From NCBI RefSeq assembly GCF_000423085.1, contig NZ_KE383975.1:122398-186397 (forward strand): a stretch of 64,000 nucleotides of DNA. Direction: 5' to 3'. A model generated the notes under the pieces. It was not told the origin of the DNA. It saw only the letters and a list, made by a program, of their open reading frames with translations, and did no database searches. A program made the position numbers and the translations under genes. Position 1 is the stretch's first letter. The number at the start of each line of letters is the position of its first letter. This DNA is from Granulicoccus phenolivorans DSM 17626 = NBRC 107789 = JCM 15570. GTDB lineage: Bacteria; Actinomycetota; Actinomycetes; Propionibacteriales; Propionibacteriaceae. Shown here piece by piece: positions 16,185-24,256 of the stretch.

Positions 16185-16624
16185 ACCGCCGTCGCCTCGC
16201 CTCGGGGAACCGCGACGAACGGGGTCGGGCCAGTGTCGAACTGACCCTGACCCTTCCGGTGCTGCTGTTGTTCCTCGGCCTGATCCTGGTCGGCGGCCGG
16301 ATCTGGCTGGCCCGCGGGCAGGTGGTGGACGCGGCACAGAGCCTGGCCACCGCGGCCTCGCGAGCCGATTCCGAGGCCGCCGGACGGGCCGCGGCGAACC
16401 GGGCCCTGGCCATGCTGCGCGAGCACGGCCTGTCCTGTGTGCACCCGCGGCTGACGCTGGACCTCAGCGGGTACCGCGTGCCGGTCGGCGAACCGGCCCG
16501 GGTGCGGGCCACCCTCACCTGCTCGGTCCCGCTGGCCGATCTGGCGGTGCCCGGCGTACCGGGATCCACCGCGGTGACCGCGAGCGCCGAGAGCGCCCTG
16601 GACACCCATCGCCGGCGGGGTTGA
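16181..16624 (+). CDS. TadE-like pseudopilin (second copy)
   Basis: 147 residues. DERGRASVELTLTLPVLLLFLGL has the standard TadE layout: a processing site after Gly, glutamate at +5, then a transmembrane helix. The rest is a periplasm-side domain with two cysteines (HGLSCVHPR and ATLTCSVPL) that could form a disulfide. The GTG at 16181 follows AGGAGG by 4 nt and overlaps the previous stop. It closes the structural part of the pilus operon. Confidence 0.78.
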   Translation: MNRRRLASGNRDERGRASVELTLTLPVLLLFLGLILVGGRIWLARGQVVDAAQSLATAASRADSEAAGRAAANRALAMLREHGLSCVHPRLTLDLSGYRVPVGEPARVRATLTCSVPLADLAVPGVPGSTAVTASAESALDTHRRRG

Positions 16625-16678
16625 GGTGCGGTTGAGGTGCGCGGTGACTGACGCGGTGCGGCGGATGAGGAGGGCACG

Positions 16679-19600
16679 ATGAGGGTGGTACGCGGGGTTG
16701 CGGCCCTGTCGGCGCTGCTCGCGATCCTGGTCGGCGGACCCCTGCTGCTGGGCACCGTCGGCGCCCTCCCCGAGCTCGACACCCTGCACTGGTCGCTGCT
16801 GCTGCGCCCCGACGACGGCTCGGTCCTGCTCGGCCTGCTCACCCTGCTCGGCTGGGGCGCCTGGCTGGTGTTCACCCTGGCGTTCCTCGTGGAACTACCG
16901 GCGGCCCTCAGTCACCAACGCATCCGGATCCGGCTGCCCGGCCTGCGTCGGCCCCAGGCCATCATGGCCGGACTGATCCTGGCCGTTTCGGCGATGCTGG
17001 CGATCCCGCTCAGTGGGGCGGCGACCTCGGGGGCGCCACCGACGCCGGTGATCAAGGTCGTCACCCTGGATGACCGCGGCGCGATCCGGCCGGAGCCGAC
17101 CCCGCCCGAACCGACGCCGCCCGAACCGACCCCGTCCGAGCCGACGGCGCCCGAGCCGCTCCCGGCCGTGGCACCGGCCGATCCGGCGGAGCAGGCGTAC
17201 CGGCACCGCGTGGAACCCACCGACGACCTGTGGACCCTCGCGGAGCGCTTCTATGCCGACGGTCGCGCCTGGGTGCGGATCGCCGACGCCAACCCGGAGG
17301 TGGATCCGGACCGGCTGGTCAGCGGATCCCGGATGGTGATCCCGGACTACCGGCCCCCCGTTCCGCCCACTCTGCCGCCGGATCCGGCGCCGCAGCCACC
17401 CCACAGCGGTTCGGTGGAGTCCGCGGGCCAGCTGCCGCTGGGGGGTCGGCTGGACGCCACGGGACAAGTGGGGGACCCGGCGCGGGGCGAGCGTCCCGCC
17501 CGGCCGCCGGCGTCGGCCCGCTCGGTACCGCCCACCCTGCCCCCGGAAACCCCACCGGCCCTGCCCCCGGAAGCCCCACCGACTCCGCGCGCCGCGTCGA
17601 CTCCGCCGCGGCTCGCGGAGAAGCCGTCGACTCCGCCGGTGGGGTCACCCGATGCCGGCCCGATCCGTACGCCGAGCCCGACCCGTGCGCCGACTGCTGC
17701 CCCGAGCCCGACTCCCACCCCGAGCCCGACTCCCACCCCGACGACCGGCGCTCCCGACGCCGCGTCCGCCCCCGATCCGGAACCGGAGTCCGAGCGGGCC
17801 TCGCTGTTCGCCGGCGGAGTGGGCTGTCTGCTCGCCGCCGGGTTCGTCTCGGCGATCGCCCAGCGTCGGGACATTCAACTGGTGCAGCGTCCGCTCGGGC
17901 GTCGGATCCCGCATCCCGGGGAGCCGGGCCGGCGTACGGCCGAACGCTTCGGCGGGCAGGCCGACACCGCGGCCCTGGATCTGGTCGACCGGGCGCAGCA
18001 GTTGCTCGGCGCGCATTTCCGCGCCGGGGCGACCACGGTTCCGGACCTGCTGCGGGTGATCGTCACCGACAGGCTGGTCGGCTTCGAGTTCGCGACCGAT
18101 CCCGGGCTGCCACCCCACCCGTTCCGGCGCCGCGGCCCGACCACCTGGGAACTCGCCCGCACCCCGCAGCCCCCCGCGGCGCAGCCCGGCCCCGCCCCCG
18201 AGACCGGACCGACCGGAGACAGCGGACCGACCGGAGAAGGGCTGGCCCCGTGGCCGGCCCTGGCCACCGTCGGCGCCCATGCCGACAGCCTGGTGCTGAT
18301 CGATCCGGAGTCGCTGGGCCGACTCAGCATCCAGGGCCCCCGCGCCGGCACCATCGGGGCCCTCAACGCGCTGCTGCTGGAACTCAGTTGTTCGTGGTGG
18401 AACGGCGGGCTCCCGGTCGACCTGGTCGGCGGCGACCCTGCTCTGGTGGCGGCGCTCAATCTGCCGAACGTACGCCACTGCCCCCAGCTGGATCCGGTCC
18501 TCGACGAACTCGAGGCGATCGCCGGGATGCGCCGCGAGGGTGCGCGCACGCACCGGCTGAGCGACGAACTCGCCGAAGCCTGGCTGCCGCGGGTACTGCT
18601 GGTCGACACCGAACTCACCCCGGCGCAGCGCCGACGACTGCTGGCCCTGCCGGTGGGCCCCGAGGTCGGCATCGCGATCGTTGCCGCGACCGATCTCGGC
18701 GGGGCGTACCTGCGGCTGGATCCCGAGGGCGGATCCGGCGGGCTCCGGACCCCGACCGGGCACCTCGATCTGCTTCCACAGGTGATCGATCGGGACACCC
18801 GCGACGCGCTGGTCGGGTTGTTGCGGCTCAGTGAGTCCCGGCGTACCGACCCCGCACCCTGGTGGGAGCCGGCCCCCGCAGCGGTCGAGGAGCCACCCCG
18901 GGCCGCCGCCGTGACCACGGTGCTCCGACCGCCGCCGCAGCCGCCCCCGGAGAGTCCGCCGGACGATCTGCCGACTGCCCGGCCCGCCAAGATCGCCTAC
19001 CTGTCCACTCACCGCCGACCGCAGGAGCCCGCCGTGACCACAGCGCATCCGATCGTGATGCTGCTGGGGCCCATCGACCTCCGCAACGCCCGTGGTCCGC
19101 GGCCCGATCGAGCCCTGCGGCAATGCGTGGAGTACGCCGCCTGGCTGCTGGAGAACCCCGGCCGAACCTCGGTCCGGATGGGGCAGGCGCTGTTTGTGGC
19201 CGAGGGCACGCGGCGGTCCAATATGAGTCGGTTGCGCAGCTGGCTGGGCGCCGACGACACGGGTGCGCCCTACCTTCCCGATGCCTACAGCGGGCGGATC
19301 GAGCTGCACGAGGACGTCACCTCCGACTGGCAACTGGTCCAACTCCACCTGGTCGGCGGCCTGCGCCGGGCGCCCGAATCCGCCCTGGTGTCCGTCCTCG
19401 ACCTGGTCCGCGGTGCGCCCCTGGCTGATGCGGCGCCGGGCCAGTGGACCTGGGCGGAGACCCTGCGTACCGATATGGCCTCAACCATCCGCGACGTCGG
19501 CGTGGTGCTGAGCCTGCGGGCCAACGAACGCGGTGACCTGGACCTGGCCCGGTGGGCCGCGGCCCGGGCACTGGCGGCCGTCCCGGACGACGAGCGGTTG

Positions 19601-19774
19601 CTGTCGGTACGCCTGACCACCGAGTTTCACGCCGGGAACCGGACGGAGGTGGAGCGGCTGTGCCTGCGGCTGTCCCGCGCCGCGCGTCGGCGCAACATCG
19701 ACCTGGCCGCGGAGACCATCGACCTGATGCAGCAGGCGCTGGAGGGTCAGCTCCGGGTGCGGAGCATCTCCTGA
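16679..19774 (+). CDS. Large membrane protein with LysM and BTAD domains
   Basis: 1031 residues. Three hydrophobic helices in the first 115 residues are followed by a Pro-rich spacer of EPTPP-type repeats and a LysM domain (about 172-222, HRVEPTDDLWTLAERFY, ending MVIP). A second long Pro/Thr-rich spacer leads to another hydrophobic segment (ASLFAGGVGCLLAAGFVSA, about 374). A cytoplasmic region ends in a bacterial transcriptional activation domain (about 793-1031, starting VMLLGPIDLRN). LysM binds peptidoglycan, while BTAD is found in SARP-like regulators. The architecture occurs in actinobacterial pilus loci. A wall-sensing or assembly-scaffold role is an inference. Confidence 0.8.
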   Translation: MRVVRGVAALSALLAILVGGPLLLGTVGALPELDTLHWSLLLRPDDGSVLLGLLTLLGWGAWLVFTLAFLVELPAALSHQRIRIRLPGLRRPQAIMAGLILAVSAMLAIPLSGAATSGAPPTPVIKVVTLDDRGAIRPEPTPPEPTPPEPTPSEPTAPEPLPAVAPADPAEQAYRHRVEPTDDLWTLAERFYADGRAWVRIADANPEVDPDRLVSGSRMVIPDYRPPVPPTLPPDPAPQPPHSGSVESAGQLPLGGRLDATGQVGDPARGERPARPPASARSVPPTLPPETPPALPPEAPPTPRAASTPPRLAEKPSTPPVGSPDAGPIRTPSPTRAPTAAPSPTPTPSPTPTPTTGAPDAASAPDPEPESERASLFAGGVGCLLAAGFVSAIAQRRDIQLVQRPLGRRIPHPGEPGRRTAERFGGQADTAALDLVDRAQQLLGAHFRAGATTVPDLLRVIVTDRLVGFEFATDPGLPPHPFRRRGPTTWELARTPQPPAAQPGPAPETGPTGDSGPTGEGLAPWPALATVGAHADSLVLIDPESLGRLSIQGPRAGTIGALNALLLELSCSWWNGGLPVDLVGGDPALVAALNLPNVRHCPQLDPVLDELEAIAGMRREGARTHRLSDELAEAWLPRVLLVDTELTPAQRRRLLALPVGPEVGIAIVAATDLGGAYLRLDPEGGSGGLRTPTGHLDLLPQVIDRDTRDALVGLLRLSESRRTDPAPWWEPAPAAVEEPPRAAAVTTVLRPPPQPPPESPPDDLPTARPAKIAYLSTHRRPQEPAVTTAHPIVMLLGPIDLRNARGPRPDRALRQCVEYAAWLLENPGRTSVRMGQALFVAEGTRRSNMSRLRSWLGADDTGAPYLPDAYSGRIELHEDVTSDWQLVQLHLVGGLRRAPESALVSVLDLVRGAPLADAAPGQWTWAETLRTDMASTIRDVGVVLSLRANERGDLDLARWAAARALAAVPDDERLLSVRLTTEFHAGNRTEVERLCLRLSRAARRRNIDLAAETIDLMQQALEGQLRVRSIS

Positions 19775-19778
19775 ACCG

Positions 19779-19934
19779 CTAGGCGGCGATCGACAGATCC
19801 CGGTCGGATTCGTCCGCCGTGGCCTCGGAAGCCGGTGCCGGTGGCGCGAGGAGTGCGGCGGGAACACACATCGACAACGCCGCCAGCGCCAGGTAGTTGT
19901 TCGCCAGATCGTGGGTCTGCGACTCGTTCACCAT
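19779..19934 (-). CDS. Putative 51-residue protein with one hydrophobic stretch
   Basis: A small gene on the strand opposite the LysM-BTAD gene, with a strong ribosome site: GGAAGGAG ends 3 nt before its ATG (19932-19934). The product begins MVNESQTHDLANNYLALAAL, continues through SMCVPAALLAPPAP, and ends with an acidic tail (DESDRDLSIAA). A 20-residue hydrophobic run follows a polar start. It could be a membrane microprotein or a peptide precursor; I recognise no family. A minus-strand TATGAT (19982-19987) could be its -10 box. Confidence 0.5.
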   Translation of the reverse strand: MVNESQTHDLANNYLALAALSMCVPAALLAPPAPASEATADESDRDLSIAA

Positions 19935-20141
19935 TACTCCTTCCAAGCCGTCCAGGCAATATCAAGAAATCGAATGACGTAATCATAACAGCTTATGTGC
20001 GTGGCGCCAGTCCTCACTCCGAGTGACCGAAACCCTCGCCGTTGCTTCCTCGCCGCGGATGCCCGCGCTCGATCGTCGCCACGGCTCGGGCCCGGTGGCT
20101 AGGCTGCAAGTCGGCATCCGTTGTCTCCCCGGGAGGACATC

Positions 20142-21158
20142 ATGCGTGGCACCCTGCTCACCGCACCCTTCGAAGTGATCAGCGAGGACCGACCCGACGC
20201 GCAGATCATCGAGCCGACCGACGCCGTGGTGCGTACCTCGGCCACCTGCGTCTGCGGCTCGGACCTGTGGCACTACCGCGGGATCAACCCGTTCCACGGG
20301 CCGAAGTCCGTCGGTCACGAGTACTGCGGGGTTGTCGAGGCGGTCGGCGAGGACGTCACCGCCGTCCGGCCGGGTCAGTTCGTCGTCGGCGGCTTCACCG
20401 CCAGTTGCGGGAAGTGTCCGCACTGCCTCAGCGGCGTTCAGACCGCGTGCGTGGAGAAGTTCAACTACGACGACTGCCAGGCCGAACTGATCCGCGTCCC
20501 GAACGCCGACGGCACCCTGGTCGCCACCCCCGAGCCGCCCGATCCCGCCCTCATCCCCAGCCTGCTCACCCTGTCGGACGTGATGTCGACCGGCTGGCAC
20601 GCGGCCACCTGCGCCGGGGTGGAGGCCGGAATGACCGTCGCGGTCGTCGGGGACGGCGCGGTCGGCCTGTGCGGCGTCCTGGCGGCCGCGGAAATGGGCG
20701 CCGAGCGGGTGATTGCGATGAGTCGGCACGAGCCGCGCCAGCAGCTGGCCCGCGAGTTCGGCGCCACCGACCTCATCGCCGAGCGCGGTGACGACGGCGT
20801 GGCGAAGATCATGGAACTGACCGAGGGGGTCGGTGCCGATGCCGTCCTCGAATGTGTCGGGACCAACGACTCGATGCTGCAGGCGCTCGCCTCGGCCCGG
20901 CCGGGGGCGACGGTCGGCTACGTCGGCGTACCGCACGGCATCGAGCTCCCGATCCGGCAGATGTTCAACCGCAATGTCGGCCTGCGCGGCGGCATGGCCC
21001 CGGCGCGGCACTACCTGCCCGATCTGATGGGGCGGGTGCTGGCCGGACAGATCAACCCCGGCCGGGTCTTCGACCTGGAACTGCCGCTGGCCGAGGTGGC
21101 CGAGGCCTACCGGGCGATGGACGAACGCCGCGCGATCAAGGTGCTGCTGCGCCCGTGA
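20142..21158 (+). CDS. Zinc-dependent medium-chain alcohol dehydrogenase
   Basis: 338 residues of the MDR superfamily. Catalytic zinc ligands are Cys38 (CVCGSD) and the GHE motif (His59-Glu60). The structural zinc set is Cys89, Cys92, Cys95 and Cys103. A Rossmann fold follows (VAVVGDGAVGLCGVLAA, with the variant GDGAVG rather than GxGxxG). It oxidises alcohols or reduces aldehydes with NAD(P). The ATG at 20142 follows GGGAGGA; an in-frame upstream ATG at 20121 lacks a site. It is monocistronic by context. Confidence 0.88.
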   Translation: MRGTLLTAPFEVISEDRPDAQIIEPTDAVVRTSATCVCGSDLWHYRGINPFHGPKSVGHEYCGVVEAVGEDVTAVRPGQFVVGGFTASCGKCPHCLSGVQTACVEKFNYDDCQAELIRVPNADGTLVATPEPPDPALIPSLLTLSDVMSTGWHAATCAGVEAGMTVAVVGDGAVGLCGVLAAAEMGAERVIAMSRHEPRQQLAREFGATDLIAERGDDGVAKIMELTEGVGADAVLECVGTNDSMLQALASARPGATVGYVGVPHGIELPIRQMFNRNVGLRGGMAPARHYLPDLMGRVLAGQINPGRVFDLELPLAEVAEAYRAMDERRAIKVLLRP

Positions 21159-21237
21159 ATTCCGTGGTCCGCGCGCGGCGCCGCGGCACCGTACGCTGCT
21201 AGCGTTCGCCTGCACGCACTCGCACCGGGAGGTACCC

Positions 21238-22182
21238 ATGGCCGGCGGTCTCGCTGCCCTGCTCGACGATGTCGCCGTGATCGCCAAGATGGCCAGCAGC
21301 GCCGGCTCCAAGGCTGTGGCCGTGGTGGTCGACGATGCCGCGGTCGCCCCGCAGTACGTTCGTGGGTTCAGCCCGGCCCGCGAGCTGCCGATCATCTGGA
21401 AGATCACCAAGGGGTCGCTGCTGAACAAGGCGATCCTGATCGTGCTGCTGTTGCTGCTGGATCAGTTCCTGCCGTTCGTGCTCACTCCGCTGCTCATGCT
21501 GGGCGGGCTCTACCTCAGTTATGAGGGGGCGGAGAAACTGTGGGAGAAGGTCTCCGGTCACAACCGACCGGAGGCGAGCGCCGACGAGGGTGGGGCCGCG
21601 GTCGACCGCGGCGCGGACTTCGAGAAGAAGATGACCGGCAGTGCGATCCGGACCGACTTCATCCTGTCCGCCGAGATCATGGTGATCACCCTGAACGCGG
21701 TCAAGGAGACGAACCCGACGATCAGCCTGTTCCCGAAGGCGGGAACCCTGGTCGTGGTTGCGATCGGGATCACCCTGCTGGTGTACGGGGTCGTCGCGCT
21801 GCTGGTGAAGATGGACGACATCGGCCTGCACATGACCGAGCAGGACCGGGCGAGTACGCAGAAGCTCGGTCGCCGCCTGGTCAACGCAATGCCGACGGTG
21901 ATGAACATCCTGTCCAGCGTCGGCATGGTCGCGATGTTGTGGGTGGGCGGGCACATCCTCCTCTCCGGCGCGGACAAACTGGGCTGGCACGCGCCGTACG
22001 GGCTGGTGCACCTGCTGAGCGAACCCGCCGCGCACGTGCCCGTGGTCGGCGCCTTCCTGTCCTGGCTGGTCGACACCCTCTGCTCGGCGATCGTCGGCCT
22101 GGCCGTCGGCGCCGTGCTGGCGGTGATCATCCACTTCCTGCCCTTCGGCAAGAAGGGCCAGGCCGAGGGCGCGGCCCACTGA
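21238..22182 (+). CDS. DUF808 (YedI-like) inner-membrane protein
   Basis: 314 residues with the DUF808 opening (MAGGLAALLDDVAVIAKMAS), the internal segment DDAAVAPQYVRGF, and about six hydrophobic helices (for example AILIVLLLLLDQFLPFVLTPLL and AIVGLAVGAVLAVIIHFLPFG). Function is unknown in all members I know. The ATG at 21238 follows GGGAGG. It stands 22 bp ahead of an unrelated small gene with its own promoter box. Confidence 0.85.
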   Translation: MAGGLAALLDDVAVIAKMASSAGSKAVAVVVDDAAVAPQYVRGFSPARELPIIWKITKGSLLNKAILIVLLLLLDQFLPFVLTPLLMLGGLYLSYEGAEKLWEKVSGHNRPEASADEGGAAVDRGADFEKKMTGSAIRTDFILSAEIMVITLNAVKETNPTISLFPKAGTLVVVAIGITLLVYGVVALLVKMDDIGLHMTEQDRASTQKLGRRLVNAMPTVMNILSSVGMVAMLWVGGHILLSGADKLGWHAPYGLVHLLSEPAAHVPVVGAFLSWLVDTLCSAIVGLAVGAVLAVIIHFLPFGKKGQAEGAAH

Positions 22183-22192
22183 GCGAGCCACC

Positions 22193-22198
22193 TAAACT
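22193..22198 (+). promoter_or_regulatory. -10 box for a leaderless transcript
   Basis: TAAACT is followed by exactly 6 nt and then GTG at 22205. Since no ribosome site is present, the downstream gene is probably read from a leaderless mRNA. Confidence 0.5.
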
Positions 22199-22204
22199 GG
22201 GTCG

Positions 22205-22654
22205 GTGCGCATGGTTTGCTTCGTCGGGGCCGATCCGGAGTCGCTGGCGCCGCTGACCGAGGCCCTGTTCCGTCGTCGCGCCCGCGACGAACTCGCCAGC
22301 ACCTGGCGCTGGGTCGGTACGCCGGACCCGGTGAATCCGCTGGCCGTGGAGGCGCTGGCCGCCCTGCCCGGGCCGGTGGAGCCGAGCGCCGGGGAGGCGT
22401 ACGCCCGGACCGAGGACTTCACCGCCACCGTGTTCATCGGCTATCGCAACAACCTCGGCTTCGTCCCGCTGCCACCGGGGGTCCGCGCCTCGGTCGAGGT
22501 GTGGCCGGTCGAGCCGGGGGAGCCCGGCCCGGAGCGCATGCGTACGCTGCTCACCGAACTCGACCGGCGCGCCGCACAACTGCTCGACGACCTGCTCACC
22601 GACCCCGACACCTGCTGCGGCGAGGGCTGCGCGAACTGCGTCCTGGACCGGTGA
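22205..22654 (+). CDS. Degenerate low-molecular-weight phosphatase-like protein with C-terminal Cys cluster
   Basis: 149 residues, starting at GTG 22205 (a second start, ATG 22211, is possible). The opening VCFVGADPESLAPLTEALFRRRA and the later GYRNNLGFVPLPPGVRASVEVW and RMRTLLTELDRRAAQLLDDL follow the order of strands and helices in LMW-PTP/arsenate-reductase proteins. The catalytic CxxxxxR loop is absent. The C-terminus ends in CCGEGCANC, a tight four-cysteine cluster suited to metal or cluster binding. It is probably not a phosphatase. Family assignment is tentative. Confidence 0.5.
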   Translation: MRMVCFVGADPESLAPLTEALFRRRARDELASTWRWVGTPDPVNPLAVEALAALPGPVEPSAGEAYARTEDFTATVFIGYRNNLGFVPLPPGVRASVEVWPVEPGEPGPERMRTLLTELDRRAAQLLDDLLTDPDTCCGEGCANCVLDR

Positions 22655-22668
22655 TCGCTCACATCGCG

Positions 22669-22700
22669 AGCAATAGATGCGTGTAATGGATCTATTCGCT
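22669..22700 (+). promoter_or_regulatory. Inverted repeat before metN: terminator or operator
   Basis: AGCAATAGAT (22669-22678) pairs with ATCTATTCGCT (22690-22700), with one bulged base and an 11-nt loop, followed by ATTTTT. It lies between the phosphatase-like gene and metN. The T-run favours a terminator for the upstream gene. The AT-rich dyad could instead be an operator for metNIQ. Confidence 0.45.
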
Positions 22701-22845
22701 ATTTTTGTGGGGCTTTGGAAGGTGGCGATCGTGCGACGGCTGCAGATGTGTGCTCAGGTGGTATGCGGGCGCTGTTGAGCTGCCCTGCCACGCACCCCAC
22801 TGCACACCGTACGAACCAGGCCCGGCCCCGGGCGCGAAGGAAGCC

Positions 22846-23571
22846 ATGATCGAAGTGAGCCACCTGACCAAGGTGTATCCGGGACGGCGCAACACCGAAC
22901 CCGTCCTCGCCGTGGACGACCTGTCGTTGGAGGTCGAGCGCGGCCACGTGATGGGCCTGATCGGGCCGTCCGGTTCGGGCAAATCGACGCTCGGGCGCTG
23001 TCTCACCCTGCTGGAACGGCCCACCTCGGGCACGATCACCGTGGACGGGGTCGAGCTGACCGGCCTGGGCGGCGCGCAGCTGCGACAGGCCCGCCGGGCC
23101 ATCGGGATGATCTTCCAGGCCTTCAACCTGATGGACGCCCGCTCCGCGCTCGGCAATGTGGAACTGCCGTTGCAGATCGCCGGGGTGGCCGCCGGCGAGC
23201 GGCGCCGGCGTGCGATGGACCTGCTCGAGCGGGTCGGGCTCGCCGAGAAGGCATCGGTCCATCCCCGACACCTGTCCGGCGGTCAGCAGCAACGGGTCGC
23301 GATCGCCCGCGCCCTGGTGAACCGGCCGAGCGTGCTGATCTCCGACGAGTCCACCTCGGCCCTGGATCACGCGAACACCCAAGCGATCATCGCGCTGCTG
23401 CGGGACCTGACCGATGAACTCGGCCTGACCACCGTCCTGATCAGTCACCAGCTCGAAGTGGTCCGCGACATCTGCGACGAGGTCGCCGTCCTGGACACCG
23501 GCCGGATCGTGCGGACCGCCGTCCGGGATGAGCAGCACGTGCTGCGCTACACGAACGGGGAGGCCGCCTGA
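22846..23571 (+). CDS. metN: MetN-type ABC transporter ATPase
   Basis: 241 residues with Walker A GPSGSGKST (40-48), a Q-loop (MIFQAFNLM), the signature LSGGQQQR, Walker B VLISDESTSALD and the switch histidine in ISHQLE. It is shorter than enterobacterial MetN and lacks the C-terminal ligand-sensing domain, so methionine trans-inhibition is not expected here. It energises MetI and MetQ encoded next. The ATG at 22846 follows GAAGGA; the stop overlaps the metI start (TGATG). Methionine is the likely substrate; related amino acids are possible. Confidence 0.85.
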   Translation: MIEVSHLTKVYPGRRNTEPVLAVDDLSLEVERGHVMGLIGPSGSGKSTLGRCLTLLERPTSGTITVDGVELTGLGGAQLRQARRAIGMIFQAFNLMDARSALGNVELPLQIAGVAAGERRRRAMDLLERVGLAEKASVHPRHLSGGQQQRVAIARALVNRPSVLISDESTSALDHANTQAIIALLRDLTDELGLTTVLISHQLEVVRDICDEVAVLDTGRIVRTAVRDEQHVLRYTNGEAA

Positions 23572-24227
23572 TGGACCCGAGTCAGATCGCCGGCCTGATC
23601 GGCGAAGCCACCTGGCAGACGCTGTTCATGGTGGTGGTGTCCACCTTCTTCGCGATCGTCGTCGGCCTGCCGCTCGGGGTGATCGTGCACGTGACCTCCC
23701 GGGTCGGCCTCGCCCCGAACCGCACCGTGAACCGAATCCTCGGCCTGATCATCGATATCGGCCGCTCGCTGCCGTTCATCATCCTGATGGTGCTGGTGAT
23801 TCCGCTGACCCGACTGATGGTCGGCACCAGCATCGGCTCCGGCGCCGCGATCGTCCCACTGTCCCTGTCGGCGGCCCCGCTGTTCGCGCGGCTGGTCGAG
23901 ACCTCGCTGCGCGAGGTCGCCCCCGGCAAACTCGACGCCGGCACGGTGATGGGCGCCAGCAACTTCCAGTTGGTCCGCCATGTGTTGCTGCCGGAATCGA
24001 TGCCCGGGCTGGTCGCCGCGGCCACCACCACGTTCGTTTCGCTGATCGGCTACTCGGCGATGGCCGGCGCGATCGGCGGCGGCGGCCTGGGCGACGTCGC
24101 CATCCGGTACGGCTACCAGCGCTACAACATCCAGGTGCTGATCTGGACGGTGATCGTGCTGATCGTGCTGACCATGCTCGTGCAATTCCTCGGCGATCGC
24201 CTGTCTCGAGCCCTCGCTCAGCGATGA
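23571..24227 (+). CDS. metI: MetI-type ABC transporter permease
   Basis: 218 residues with five hydrophobic helices. The EAA coupling segment is seen in DAGTVMGASNFQLVRHVLLPESMPG, and the ending GYSAMAGAIGGGGLGDVAIRYGYQRY is diagnostic of MetI. It forms the membrane channel of the methionine importer as a dimer. It is co-translated with metN (1-bp overlap) and lies 29 bp ahead of metQ. Confidence 0.9.
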   Translation: MDPSQIAGLIGEATWQTLFMVVVSTFFAIVVGLPLGVIVHVTSRVGLAPNRTVNRILGLIIDIGRSLPFIILMVLVIPLTRLMVGTSIGSGAAIVPLSLSAAPLFARLVETSLREVAPGKLDAGTVMGASNFQLVRHVLLPESMPGLVAAATTTFVSLIGYSAMAGAIGGGGLGDVAIRYGYQRYNIQVLIWTVIVLIVLTMLVQFLGDRLSRALAQR

Positions 24228-24256
24228 GCACCACCCAACATCCCGAAAGGAAGACC

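Noticed and set aside
22655..22845. SAM riboswitch before metN
   Set aside because: No conserved core or pseudoknot pattern could be recognised by eye; only a single AT-rich hairpin was found.
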